DNA of 12,781 bases from Spirochaetales bacterium (GTDB taxonomy: Bacteria; Spirochaetota; Spirochaetia; DSM-27196; SLST01), in contig JANQQY010000348.1 in NCBI GenBank assembly GCA_028284845.1, forward strand, positions 1 to 12,781, in the 5' to 3' direction. Position numbers and translations under genes: made by a program. Shown here one piece after another: positions 1-6,291 of the stretch. The stretch's first letter is position 1, and each line of letters begins with the position of its first letter. The notes under the pieces are model-generated. The model did not search any database and was not told where the DNA came from. It saw only the letters and a program-made list of their open reading frames with translations.

Positions 1-385
1 CGGTCGTGCCGGGTTGCCGGATATTGTACCGATCCCAGAGAGGTTCCAGCTCAGTGGGATGATCCTTCCACTCGCCAACGCGGGTGGCGTTGGAGATCCA
101 CGCTCCCGCGACGGCGCTCGACGGATGGATGTAGACAGGGTGTTCGGCGAGCCACTTGCGGAAGCTTCTGCCAATCAGCAACGGACCGGTGCAGAGCCCG
201 CTTTCGGGATCCGTATACGGTGTGAACTCCGGTCGCTCAAGGGGAATCCAGCCGTGATCGTCGTTGTTGTAGTGGCCCCAACCTTCAAGCTTCTTGTCGT
301 TGAACTCGAGTTTGGTCTTCTTGATCTCGAGGATCCGGTCGCTATACGTGGGTTTGTGTTCCGTCTGTGCTCCCGCTGTACTCAT
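1..385 (-). CDS. Putative glycyl radical enzyme (pyruvate formate-lyase-like), N-terminal part
   Basis: Only the first 128 codons are visible; the gene runs off the left edge, so the catalytic Cys and the C-terminal glycyl-radical loop cannot be checked. The ATG at 385 lies 8 bases after the permease stop, with an AAGGGG ribosome site overlapping that stop. The protein starts MSTAGAQTEHKPTYSDRILE. Around residues 70-95 it has RSFRKWLAEHPVYIHPSSAV followed by AGAW. This resembles the GRE N-terminal pattern in which a helix is followed by a P-[IV]-x-I-x-P-x-E-x-[IV]-[AV]-G segment. The family call is inference, strengthened by the radical-SAM GRE activase encoded divergently at 5053. As the last visible gene of the transporter operon, it probably acts in the cytoplasm on the imported solute. 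The match is loose, so it would be a divergent GRE subfamily. A different catabolic enzyme is possible. Confidence 0.55.
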   Translation of the reverse strand, partial: MSTAGAQTEHKPTYSDRILEIKKTKLEFNDKKLEGWGHYNNDDHGWIPLERPEFTPYTDPESGLCTGPLLIGRSFRKWLAEHPVYIHPSSAVAGAWISNATRVGEWKDHPTELEPLWDRYNIRQPGTT

Positions 386-393
386 GCCGATGC

Positions 394-1296
394 TTACCCC
401 TTAACCGCGGCGCTTGCAAGGCCGCTGACAATATGCCGTTGGAAGATCGCGAACATAACCACAGAGGGGATGGTAAGCCCAAGACCCATCGCGATAATCC
501 GCGGCCAATCCGGGATGCCGTACTGACCAATCGCCACGGAGGTAAGCCTGCTGACTGCGGCGGCGAGCGTCTGAAACTGCGGACGGTCGGTGAATACAAA
601 GGGCACATACCAGTCGTTCCAGATGAGGACACCGGTGGTGATGGCAACATAGGCAAGAATCGGTTTCTGGATTGGAAAGACGAGTTGGAACATAACCCGG
701 AAAATGTTCGCGCCGTCGATACGACCGGAATCCTCAATGGCACGAGGAAAGGTGTTCATGCTGAGACGCACAAGGAAGATGCCAAGAATATTGACGAGGT
801 TCAGGACGAGCAGGACCGCGTACGTATCAAGGAATCCCTGACCACCTTGCCCAAGGATGTTGTTCCCTCCAATGAGCGGAAAACGCGCCATCATGAGGTA
901 GGTAGGCGCCATGGTGACCACAGGAGGAATCATCGTCGTCATTAGAAGAATGAGGAAGATCGCATTCTTGCCTCTGAACCTGAGCCTGGCGAAGACATAC
1001 CCGGCCACGAACGAGATCAATACCGTCCAGACGATGTACCACGCAGTTCTGAGAACACTGTTGAGGTAGTAGAACGGCATGTTGGGTTCGCGCTGGGTGT
1101 TGATCAGGAGCAGCGTGCGCATGTGGAAGAAACTGAGCGGTCGCTGGAAAGGAATGAGCGACGGCGGAGTCGTCGCAAACTGATTGGTCGTCATGAACGA
1201 AACGCCGACCGCATAGAACAGCGGGTAGATAAAAATCAGACAGGTGATGCCAAGAATGATGTAGCGGACCCAGGGAATCTTCTTGCGAATCGTCAT
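394..1296 (-). CDS. CUT1-type sugar ABC transporter permease (MalG/UgpE-like)
   Basis: This is a 300-residue inner-membrane permease of the carbohydrate-uptake-1 family, the MalG-type half of the channel. Hydrophobic segments lie at about residues 11-33, 85-104, 112-136, 158-180, 210-228 and 267-287. The cytoplasmic EAA loop that docks with the ATPase is at about 184-212 (PRAIEDSGRIDGAN, then FPIQKP). The C-terminus SGLASAAVKG is the typical MalG-family ending. The ATG follows the upstream permease stop by only 2 bases. An AAGGAG inside the upstream coding end serves as its ribosome site, so translation is probably coupled. Together with the 1299-2219 permease it should form the heterodimeric channel fed by the binding protein at 2315. 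No ATPase gene is visible in the window; many CUT1 systems share an MsmX/MsiK-type ATPase encoded elsewhere. Confidence 0.93.
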   Translation of the reverse strand: MTIRKKIPWVRYIILGITCLIFIYPLFYAVGVSFMTTNQFATTPPSLIPFQRPLSFFHMRTLLLINTQREPNMPFYYLNSVLRTAWYIVWTVLISFVAGYVFARLRFRGKNAIFLILLMTTMIPPVVTMAPTYLMMARFPLIGGNNILGQGGQGFLDTYAVLLVLNLVNILGIFLVRLSMNTFPRAIEDSGRIDGANIFRVMFQLVFPIQKPILAYVAITTGVLIWNDWYVPFVFTDRPQFQTLAAAVSRLTSVAIGQYGIPDWPRIIAMGLGLTIPSVVMFAIFQRHIVSGLASAAVKG

Positions 1297-1298
1297 TC

Positions 1299-2219
1299 CT
1301 ACTGCTCCTTCACCTGATACCAGCGGAGCGTTGTGAGACTGAACACAAAAATGATCAGTGTGATGACAAGCGCGCCCGCGCCCGCCATACCAAAGTTGAA
1401 GTCACCGTAGAAGTCTCGGAAGACTCGGTGAACGATCACGTCCGTCGTTCCAAAGGGACCCGCCTGACTGATAAAGAGGACCGGCTCGAAGATCTGCAAG
1501 GCGCCGGTGAACCCGGTGATGAGCACAAATGTGGTGATGTTTCGGAGACTGGGGAGCGTCACATAGATGAGCTTCTGCCAGCCGCTCGCGCCGTCGATGT
1601 CAGCAGCCTCATAGAAGGCTGGATCGATGGATTGGAGCCCTGCGAGCCAGAGGATCATCGCGCCGCCGATTCCCCTCCACGAGGAGTAGGCAACAATCCA
1701 CGTTACCATCCAGAAGGTGCTGTATCCCCACGCGATGGGCTCGAGTCCCACGAGCTGAAGTGCCCGGTTGGCGATTCCGGAGGAGGGATCGATGAACATG
1801 AGGAAAATCTGAGTCGTCGCGACGGGAGCGGTCACTGCGGGCAGATACCAGATCGACCGGATGAGGGTCTTTCCCTTCATGGGCGTATTGAGTAGATACG
1901 CCCCGGCAAACCCAATCGTAACGTTGAAAAACATGACGAGGGCACCAATGTAGAACGCGTTCCAGAGTGTCCCAAGGTAGATGGGATCCTGGAAGAACCG
2001 AACAAAGTTCCTGAGCCCGGCAAAGGTTGGTCGTGACGTGACACCAACCCAATTGGTGAACCCAATGCCAAGACCAAAGACGATTGGAAAGCCTTGAAAG
2101 AGAGCAAAATAAAGAAGGATGGGGCCGATCAGCATCCAGGCGAGACGGTTCTCTTTCTTCGAAAGAGAGAGAGCCTTTCCGGCGCGAACGCCTTCGGCGA
2201 CCGTGGTGGCTTGTTCCAT
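1299..2219 (-). CDS. CUT1-type sugar ABC transporter permease (MalF/UgpA-like)
   Basis: This 306-residue inner-membrane permease is the MalF-type partner of the following permease. The N-terminal cytoplasmic tail (about residues 1-26) is followed by hydrophobic segments from about 28-53, 85-110, 125-142 and 165-195, and in the C-terminal third. A canonical EAA loop sits at about 203-225 (YEAADIDGASGWQK, then TLPSL). I chose the ATG at 2219 because GAGGGGAG lies 8 bases upstream. The GTG at 2246 would add nine unconvincing residues without a ribosome site. The gene is separated from the binding-protein gene by a 95-base gap that holds a strong hairpin, which may lower permease expression relative to the binding protein. 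Substrate cannot be read from the permease alone; a sugar or polyol is most likely for this family. Confidence 0.93.
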   Translation of the reverse strand: MEQATTVAEGVRAGKALSLSKKENRLAWMLIGPILLYFALFQGFPIVFGLGIGFTNWVGVTSRPTFAGLRNFVRFFQDPIYLGTLWNAFYIGALVMFFNVTIGFAGAYLLNTPMKGKTLIRSIWYLPAVTAPVATTQIFLMFIDPSSGIANRALQLVGLEPIAWGYSTFWMVTWIVAYSSWRGIGGAMILWLAGLQSIDPAFYEAADIDGASGWQKLIYVTLPSLRNITTFVLITGFTGALQIFEPVLFISQAGPFGTTDVIVHRVFRDFYGDFNFGMAGAGALVITLIIFVFSLTTLRWYQVKEQ

Positions 2220-2257
2220 TCCAGCTACTCCCCTCGAGTCGTGCACTCGGCGAAATG

Positions 2258-2292
2258 CCGCACCCTACCCGGAGCATCCGGATAGGGTGCGG
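2258..2292 (-). terminator. Intra-operon hairpin between binding-protein and permease genes
   Basis: CCGCACCCTA (2258-2267) pairs with TAGGGTGCGG (2283-2292). Inside, CCGGA (2269-2273) pairs with TCCGG (2277-2281), leaving one C/A mismatch and a GCA loop. This 15-bp stem lies in the gap after the solute-binding-protein stop. No real U-tract follows on the transcribed minus strand, so it is more likely a partial terminator or mRNA 3'-end stabiliser than a full intrinsic terminator. The known parallel is the REP hairpin region between malE and malF in enterics. Confidence 0.6.
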
Positions 2293-2314
2293 AGATTACA
2301 GATAGAACCTAATG

Positions 2315-3664
2315 CTACTGACCTTGGAACTGCTCACCGAGTTCCTGGGCTCGAGCGAGAATCTCGCGGATGTCACCATCGGTGACGATTGCCTCCGCCA
2401 TATGCTGGTGGAAGACGTCCCAGATCCGCGCATTGCTCTCTCCCTTGAAGGTGGGAAGGCCCGAGACATCGCCGTAGAGCGTTTCGTGGAACGTCGCGAT
2501 GTAGGAGTCGGCAAAGTCGGCATCCTGGCTGTACATCTGCAAGACCGGTGGGCGCTGACCTGCTTGGACGTGGAGATCCTGAACGCTCTCATCCAGAAGC
2601 GCTTCAATAAAGAGGAACGCCTCTTCCTTGTTCTCCGCGTAGGTGGGCACCCCGTAGAAGGCAGCACCAATCGTCACGTTCGCGGCCGAGCCGCCGGTTG
2701 GGATCGGAAGCGTGCTGTATCCAATGTCGATTCCGAGCGCTTCGCCGGCTGCGAGGCGCCACGGGCCGTCAACGACATAGGCGATTCGACCCTGGTTGAG
2801 GGCGTCCCACCAACCACCTTCGCTGGCACCTGCAACGGCACCGGGAGGTGAGTTCTTGGCGAGCTCCCGCATGAACGAGAACGCTTCAAAGTTGCCCTCA
2901 TTCGCAAAGTCAACGTCGCCGTTCTCGTCGATGAATCCGCCACCGGCCATCATCATAAATGGGCCGACGCGGAGGCTTCCGCCGAAGTTCGGACCGGCGT
3001 AGGTACCACCGCCGTAGAACTCACCGTTGCCGGCCGCCGTGATCTGTTCGACCATGTCGAGCCATTCGTCCCAGGTAGCGGGAGCACGATCAGGATCGAG
3101 TCCGGCTTGCCGCAGGAGATCTTTGTTCCAGAAGAGGACGTTGACGCCGGGGAAGGTCGCAATGCCGTAGATTTCGCCGTCTACTTCCATTGGTCCATAG
3201 GCACCGGGGACAACCTCAGCGCGCACCTTCGCCGCGAGCGCGGGCGGGAATGGTTCCAGATAGCCCTGTCGAGCGAACCCGGGCATCTGAACCTCGCCAA
3301 CGAGGATGTCCGGTCCCTGCTCGGCCAGGAACGCATTCAACTGTCGCTGCGTGAGCTGCTCTGCCCAGCCCCAATCGACTCCTTCCCACTGAACACCACG
3401 TTCATCAGCAGCCTCCGCCAATGCGGTGATGTAGTCGATGCGCCATTCGGTCTCGGCCGCCTGGTTCGCATTGAGCTCACCGCCATCGAGCCTGGCCTGC
3501 TGAGTGGCGATGATCTCCTCCGGAGTCCCCTCACCACCCGCGTAACCTTCCATGTTCACTCTGATCCGAGTTGGACCCTCAGCAGGTGCGTCAGCCTCAC
3601 CAGCGGCAAAGCCGAAGGTCGCAACGGCCGCAAGAACGGCCACGATCGCCAGCATACGTTTCAT
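2315..3664 (-). CDS. Extracellular solute-binding protein, sugar ABC transporter family 1
   Basis: This 449-residue export-targeted receptor should capture the substrate outside the inner membrane and hand it to the two downstream permeases. The start at 3664 is set by AAGGAGG six bases upstream; longer in-frame starts lack this and would bury the signal peptide. The N-terminus has KR followed by a hydrophobic core (about residues 4-20) ending in FGFAAGEAD, a signal peptidase I type site. No lipobox Cys is seen at the junction. The mature protein has the layout of family-1 (MalE-like) binding proteins, for example LFWNKDLLRQAGLDPDRAPA, then TWDEWLDMVEQ near residues 170-195, and a late TIGAAFYGVP segment. 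Length is usual for the family. It has its own promoter at 3692-3720 with operator-like boxes, so it is likely the most highly expressed gene of the operon. The ligand is not predictable from sequence. Confidence 0.93.
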   Translation of the reverse strand: MKRMLAIVAVLAAVATFGFAAGEADAPAEGPTRIRVNMEGYAGGEGTPEEIIATQQARLDGGELNANQAAETEWRIDYITALAEAADERGVQWEGVDWGWAEQLTQRQLNAFLAEQGPDILVGEVQMPGFARQGYLEPFPPALAAKVRAEVVPGAYGPMEVDGEIYGIATFPGVNVLFWNKDLLRQAGLDPDRAPATWDEWLDMVEQITAAGNGEFYGGGTYAGPNFGGSLRVGPFMMMAGGGFIDENGDVDFANEGNFEAFSFMRELAKNSPPGAVAGASEGGWWDALNQGRIAYVVDGPWRLAAGEALGIDIGYSTLPIPTGGSAANVTIGAAFYGVPTYAENKEEAFLFIEALLDESVQDLHVQAGQRPPVLQMYSQDADFADSYIATFHETLYGDVSGLPTFKGESNARIWDVFHQHMAEAIVTDGDIREILARAQELGEQFQGQ

Positions 3665-3691
3665 AGCATGCCTCCTTTTCGTAGATGCGGA

Positions 3692-3720
3692 ATCGTAACA
3701 CGACTCGACTGATATGGCAA
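3692..3720 (-). promoter_or_regulatory. Candidate sigma-70 promoter for the solute-binding-protein operon
   Basis: On the minus strand a TTGCCA -35 (3715-3720) and a TACGAT -10 (3692-3697) are separated by 17 bases, placing the transcription start near 3685, about 20 bases upstream of the ATG at 3664. The -35 overlaps the CTGATATGG box at 3709-3717, which is a natural position for repression. This is pattern matching by eye. Confidence 0.5.
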
Positions 3721-3745
3721 AGGCAAATCTGATATGGGATATCAA
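3709..3745. promoter_or_regulatory. Operator-like TGATAT boxes upstream of the binding-protein gene
   Basis: CTGATATGG occurs at 3709-3717 and again at 3729-3737, exactly 20 bases apart, close to two helical turns. The second copy is part of a perfect dyad TGATATGGGATATCA (3730-3744) with six-base arms around GGG. Related TGATATC boxes lie upstream of the regulator and of the activase gene. Binding by the adjacent GntR/LacI chimeric regulator is inferred. Confidence 0.5.
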
Positions 3746-3763
3746 TATATAAATGTGGCAGCG

Positions 3764-4933
3764 CTACCCGTTGGTGAGCGATCGAATACTCTCCCGATCC
3801 ACAATCTCAGTATCAATTGTGATTCTTGAGTATTCGCGGTCCGGGTCTGCGACTCGCTCCAGCAAGAGATCGACTGCCTTCTTTCCCAACTCCGCAACCG
3901 GCTGTCGCACCGTAGAGAATCGCATTGGGGCAAAACGGAGGACGCGGTTGTCCGTGTATCCGGTTATCGACAGGTCCTCCGGTACACGACGCCCAATCTC
4001 GAGCGCCGCATAGTAGACCTCAAGAAGGGCGTAGTCCTCATCGCACACAACGGCGGTTATCTGACGATTCCGCTGAAGGTAATCCTGAAGAATCGGTTGC
4101 GCGGGAGAGTCCAGCACGTGGGTCCCGTGCGCGGTGTGGATATCGGACTCAATGATCTTGATATGGTCTTTGAGAATGGGCGCCCCGTGCTTCATAAGGG
4201 CATGAATGTATCCCTGATACCGGAGCTCCCGACTCCGACTCGTTCCAAGCGGTTGAGAGACAAAGCCGATATTCGTATGGCCCCGCTCAATGAGGTACTC
4301 GGTGATGTCGTGGGCTCCCTCGTAGTGTCCGTGAACAACACTGTCCAGCACGAGACCTTCAAAGGTCCGGTCGACAAGAACGATGGGGTAGTTCGCAAGT
4401 TTCATTGAGAGCAGCTCGCCGCTCACATCGGTCCGCGATAACGGATAGAGGATGATGCCGTTGATGTACGGCAGCCGAGATAGCTCCTGAAGGACCTCCG
4501 TTTCTTCCGCCTTATCGCCATCTGTCATGTGGAGAACAAGCCGAACTGAGCGCTCCTCGGCGGCCTGCTGGATTGATCGGATGATCTCTCCAACGTAGAA
4601 ATCGAACGGGGGAACAATTAGCGCGATCGAGAGTTGCTTTGCGGGCTTCTCTCGGGTTGGACGAGCCATGTTTGCGACGGCGATTTTTGTCTCGAACCCA
4701 GGCGCGAGGAATGAACCGCGCCGTGGCACGCGATAGACGATCCCGTCGTCCTCCAGCGATTTTAGTGCGAGTTTGCCGGTCATTCGACTCACGTGATACA
4801 TGTCACTGATCGCACCCTCAGACGGGAGGGGATCGTCGGCGGTCATACCGCGCGCCTGTATCATCGCTATGATGTCGGCTCGTACTCGTTCGTAGAGAAA
4901 CTCCTTCTTTGATCCTTGACTCGCTTCTGACAT
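3764..4933 (-). CDS. GntR-type HTH / LacI-type sensor chimeric regulator (AraR-like)
   Basis: This 389-residue cytoplasmic transcription factor has an N-terminal GntR winged helix-turn-helix (about residues 10-78, with LPSEGAISDMYHVSRMTG and the wing GIVYRVPRRGSFLA). A LacI/periplasmic-binding-protein-like effector domain follows (about 100-385, with IALIVPPFDFYVGEIIRSI, GHTNIGFVSQP and VPEDLSITGYTDN). This domain order is that of AraR-type repressors, in which a sugar ligand relieves repression. It has its own start with GGAG about seven bases upstream. It is followed by a 99-base gap containing the binding-protein promoter. Its location between the transporter operon and the divergent activase gene, with similar TGATA boxes at both promoters, suggests it controls both directions and itself. 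It is less likely to be AraR itself than a paralogue for another solute; no arabinose genes are visible. Confidence 0.9.
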   Translation of the reverse strand: MSEASQGSKKEFLYERVRADIIAMIQARGMTADDPLPSEGAISDMYHVSRMTGKLALKSLEDDGIVYRVPRRGSFLAPGFETKIAVANMARPTREKPAKQLSIALIVPPFDFYVGEIIRSIQQAAEERSVRLVLHMTDGDKAEETEVLQELSRLPYINGIILYPLSRTDVSGELLSMKLANYPIVLVDRTFEGLVLDSVVHGHYEGAHDITEYLIERGHTNIGFVSQPLGTSRSRELRYQGYIHALMKHGAPILKDHIKIIESDIHTAHGTHVLDSPAQPILQDYLQRNRQITAVVCDEDYALLEVYYAALEIGRRVPEDLSITGYTDNRVLRFAPMRFSTVRQPVAELGKKAVDLLLERVADPDREYSRITIDTEIVDRESIRSLTNG

Positions 4934-4947
4934 TGCAACTCCATTCT

Positions 4948-5018
4948 ATATCACAAAAGAGTATCACAGATATCAGAGATGTGTTACCAAAAAAAGCAGA
5001 TACCACCGATTTGATATC
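4948..5018. promoter_or_regulatory. Divergent regulatory region with TGATA boxes
   Basis: The 119-base gap between the divergent regulator and activase genes carries four related boxes. On the minus strand they are TGTGATAT (4948-4955), TGTGATAC (4961-4968) and CTGATATC (4969-4976). On the plus strand there is TTGATATC (5011-5018). The last overlaps the proposed activase -35. The minus-strand TGTGATACT (TGT followed by GATACT) could serve as an extended -10 for the regulator. The similarity to boxes at 3709-3745 is visible directly; the protein that binds is inferred. Confidence 0.45.
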
Positions 5019-5046
5019 GACATTGCGACGACCATCCGGATAGCAT
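5017..5046 (+). promoter_or_regulatory. Candidate promoter for the activase gene, apparently leaderless
   Basis: A TCGACA -35 (5017-5022), an 18-base spacer and a TAGCAT -10 (5041-5046) would place the transcription start at about 5053, the GTG start codon itself. No good ribosome site precedes the GTG, in keeping with a leaderless message. The -35 touches the TTGATATC box at 5011-5018. Confidence 0.4.
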
Positions 5047-5052
5047 TGACTG

Positions 5053-5952
5053 GTGAAGGGGATGATCACCGACATCCAGCATTTCTCTGTCCACGACGGA
5101 CCCGGAATCAGGACCACGGTCTTCCTGAAGGGCTGCAACTTGCGCTGCTTCTGGTGCCACAACCCGGAAACTCTCACACCTCGGCCTGAGCTCCAGTACT
5201 TTGAGGACCGATGTATTGCCTGCGGTAACTGTGTTCCCGTGTGTCCGGAAAGTGCGCATTCTATGATCGACGGCGTTCACCGACTTGACCGGAATCGTTG
5301 CACCAATTGCGGCGCTTGTCCGGACGTCTGCTATCCCCGGGCGCTCACGATGGCAGGGATGGAGAAGACCTCGTCTGAAGTTGTGGAGGCTGTGCTGCGG
5401 GATCAGGCCTACTACGACTCATCCGGCGGCGGACTCACCGTGTCCGGTGGCGAACCGCTTCTCCAGCCCGAGTTCACACGAGAGATTCTCGAGGGATGCC
5501 GGAGGGCAGGTGTTCACACCGCTGTTGAGACCGCGGCGGCCGTGCCATGGGCGAGACTCGAGCTCATTCTTCCTGTCACCCAGCTCGTGATGATGGACAT
5601 CAAGAGCTTGGATACCGCCACGCACAGCCGAGTCACCGGAGTACCAAACAAGAGGATCCTTGAGAACGCCGAACGACTGGCCGCGTCCGGAATGCCTTTG
5701 ATCATTCGAACCCCAGTTATCCCGGGAGTAAACGACAACGAGGCTTCGATCCTTGCGATCGCGGAGTTCACGGCACGTCTTGACTCGTTGCTCTCCTACG
5801 AATTGCTCATGTTTCACCCCATGGCGACCTCCAAGTACAGCTCATTGGGCCTTCGCTACGAAGCCGCGGAACTGGTGTCGCCATCGGAGGAGACGATGCA
5901 GCGTCTGAGATTGGCGGCAGCGAATGTTGAAGTACGGACGGCGGGCGCGTAG
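5053..5952 (+). CDS. Glycyl-radical enzyme activating protein (radical SAM)
   Basis: This 299-residue radical-SAM enzyme cleaves S-adenosylmethionine to place the glycyl radical on a partner GRE under anaerobic conditions. The N-terminus MKGMITDIQHFSVHDGPGIR is typical of the family and supports the GTG at 5053 over the ATG at 5062. The SAM cluster motif is C28-x3-C32-x2-C35 (GCNLRCFWCHNPET). A ferredoxin-like insert carries two further CxxCxxCxxxC sets (C54/57/60/64 and C83/86/89/93), as in the PFL2, choline lyase and glycerol dehydratase type activases but not classical PflA. Later motifs are SSGGGLTVSGGEPLLQ (about 123-138), the MDIK segment (about 181-184) and IIRTPVIPGVND (about 217-228). 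The likely partner is the protein starting at 385 on the other strand. Divergence from the regulator gene suggests co-control. Confidence 0.95.
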   Translation: MKGMITDIQHFSVHDGPGIRTTVFLKGCNLRCFWCHNPETLTPRPELQYFEDRCIACGNCVPVCPESAHSMIDGVHRLDRNRCTNCGACPDVCYPRALTMAGMEKTSSEVVEAVLRDQAYYDSSGGGLTVSGGEPLLQPEFTREILEGCRRAGVHTAVETAAAVPWARLELILPVTQLVMMDIKSLDTATHSRVTGVPNKRILENAERLAASGMPLIIRTPVIPGVNDNEASILAIAEFTARLDSLLSYELLMFHPMATSKYSSLGLRYEAAELVSPSEETMQRLRLAAANVEVRTAGA

Positions 5953-5964
5953 GCCGAAGGTGTG

Positions 5965-6291
5965 ATGTCAGGAACGGCCACCAGGGCGATACGACAGATG
6001 GTGTCGCGGCTGGTCGATGCGCTCGATGCCCCGCACCGGATCGCGGGGATCTCCTACTCGCTTCGCGAAACGATCACCGAAAGAGGTCGAACGGTTCAGG
6101 AACTCACCGAGTGCGATCCGGGTCGCTTTGTGCTGAGCTACGTCATCACGGAGGGAGCGCCCGAAATCGCGAACGTGGCGCGAGCTCATACACGATGCGA
6201 AGATTGGAGTCGCGCTGAAGGAGTAGACCGGACATCCGCTTGCCCCGCGGTTGGGATGTGCCATACTCGATGCCTTGGGGGCCTGGGATGA
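5965..6291 (+). CDS. Hypothetical small protein, possibly frameshifted
   Basis: This 108-codon ORF starts 13 bases after the activase stop, with GAAGG four bases before the ATG. Its stop overlaps the ATG of the kinase at 6288 (ATGA). I do not recognise a family. Up to about residue 75 (ending ...GAPEIANVAR) codon use looks like real coding, with many third-position G/C. Beyond that the frame becomes rich in Cys and Arg and looks like non-coding. The +1 frame from about 6180 reads RELIHDAKIGVALKE and stops with TAG at 6224-6226, which looks more like a natural protein end. Either an indel (real or sequencing) lies at roughly 6140-6180, or only part of the ORF is meaningful. A kinase promoter candidate at 6240-6267 falls inside the tail, which also favours the shorter version. 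Confidence 0.4.
   Translation: MSGTATRAIRQMVSRLVDALDAPHRIAGISYSLRETITERGRTVQELTECDPGRFVLSYVITEGAPEIANVARAHTRCEDWSRAEGVDRTSACPAVGMCHTRCLGGLG
6240..6267 (+). promoter_or_regulatory. Candidate extended -10 promoter for the kinase gene
   Basis: TTGCCC (6240-6245), a 16-base spacer and CATACT (6262-6267) are preceded by TGC, giving an extended -10. The predicted start is near 6274, leaving a leader of about 14 bases before the ATG at 6288. Confidence 0.35.

Noticed and set aside
367..945. 192-codon plus-strand ORF across the permease gene
   Set aside because: It lies antisense to a clear MalG-type permease and is highly charged low-complexity translation with no motif; a shadow reading.
1609..2277. 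222-codon minus-strand ORF overlapping the MalF-type permease in another frame
   Set aside because: Ser/Arg-rich composition and complete overlap with a motif-bearing permease.
3107..3712. 201-codon plus-strand ORF opposite the solute-binding-protein gene
   Set aside because: Antisense to a well-supported gene, and it runs through that gene's signal peptide, ribosome site and promoter; no recognisable domain.
3738..5018. GATATC boxes as chance restriction-site-like hexamers
   Set aside because: GATATC also occurs inside genes (about 4138 and 11923), so the hexamer alone is not evidence. I kept only the clustered, promoter-overlapping copies as operator candidates.
5062..5064. ATG at 5062 as the activase start
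   Set aside because: AAGGGG abuts it without spacing, and the family N-terminus MKG-x-I-x-DIQ requires the GTG at 5053.
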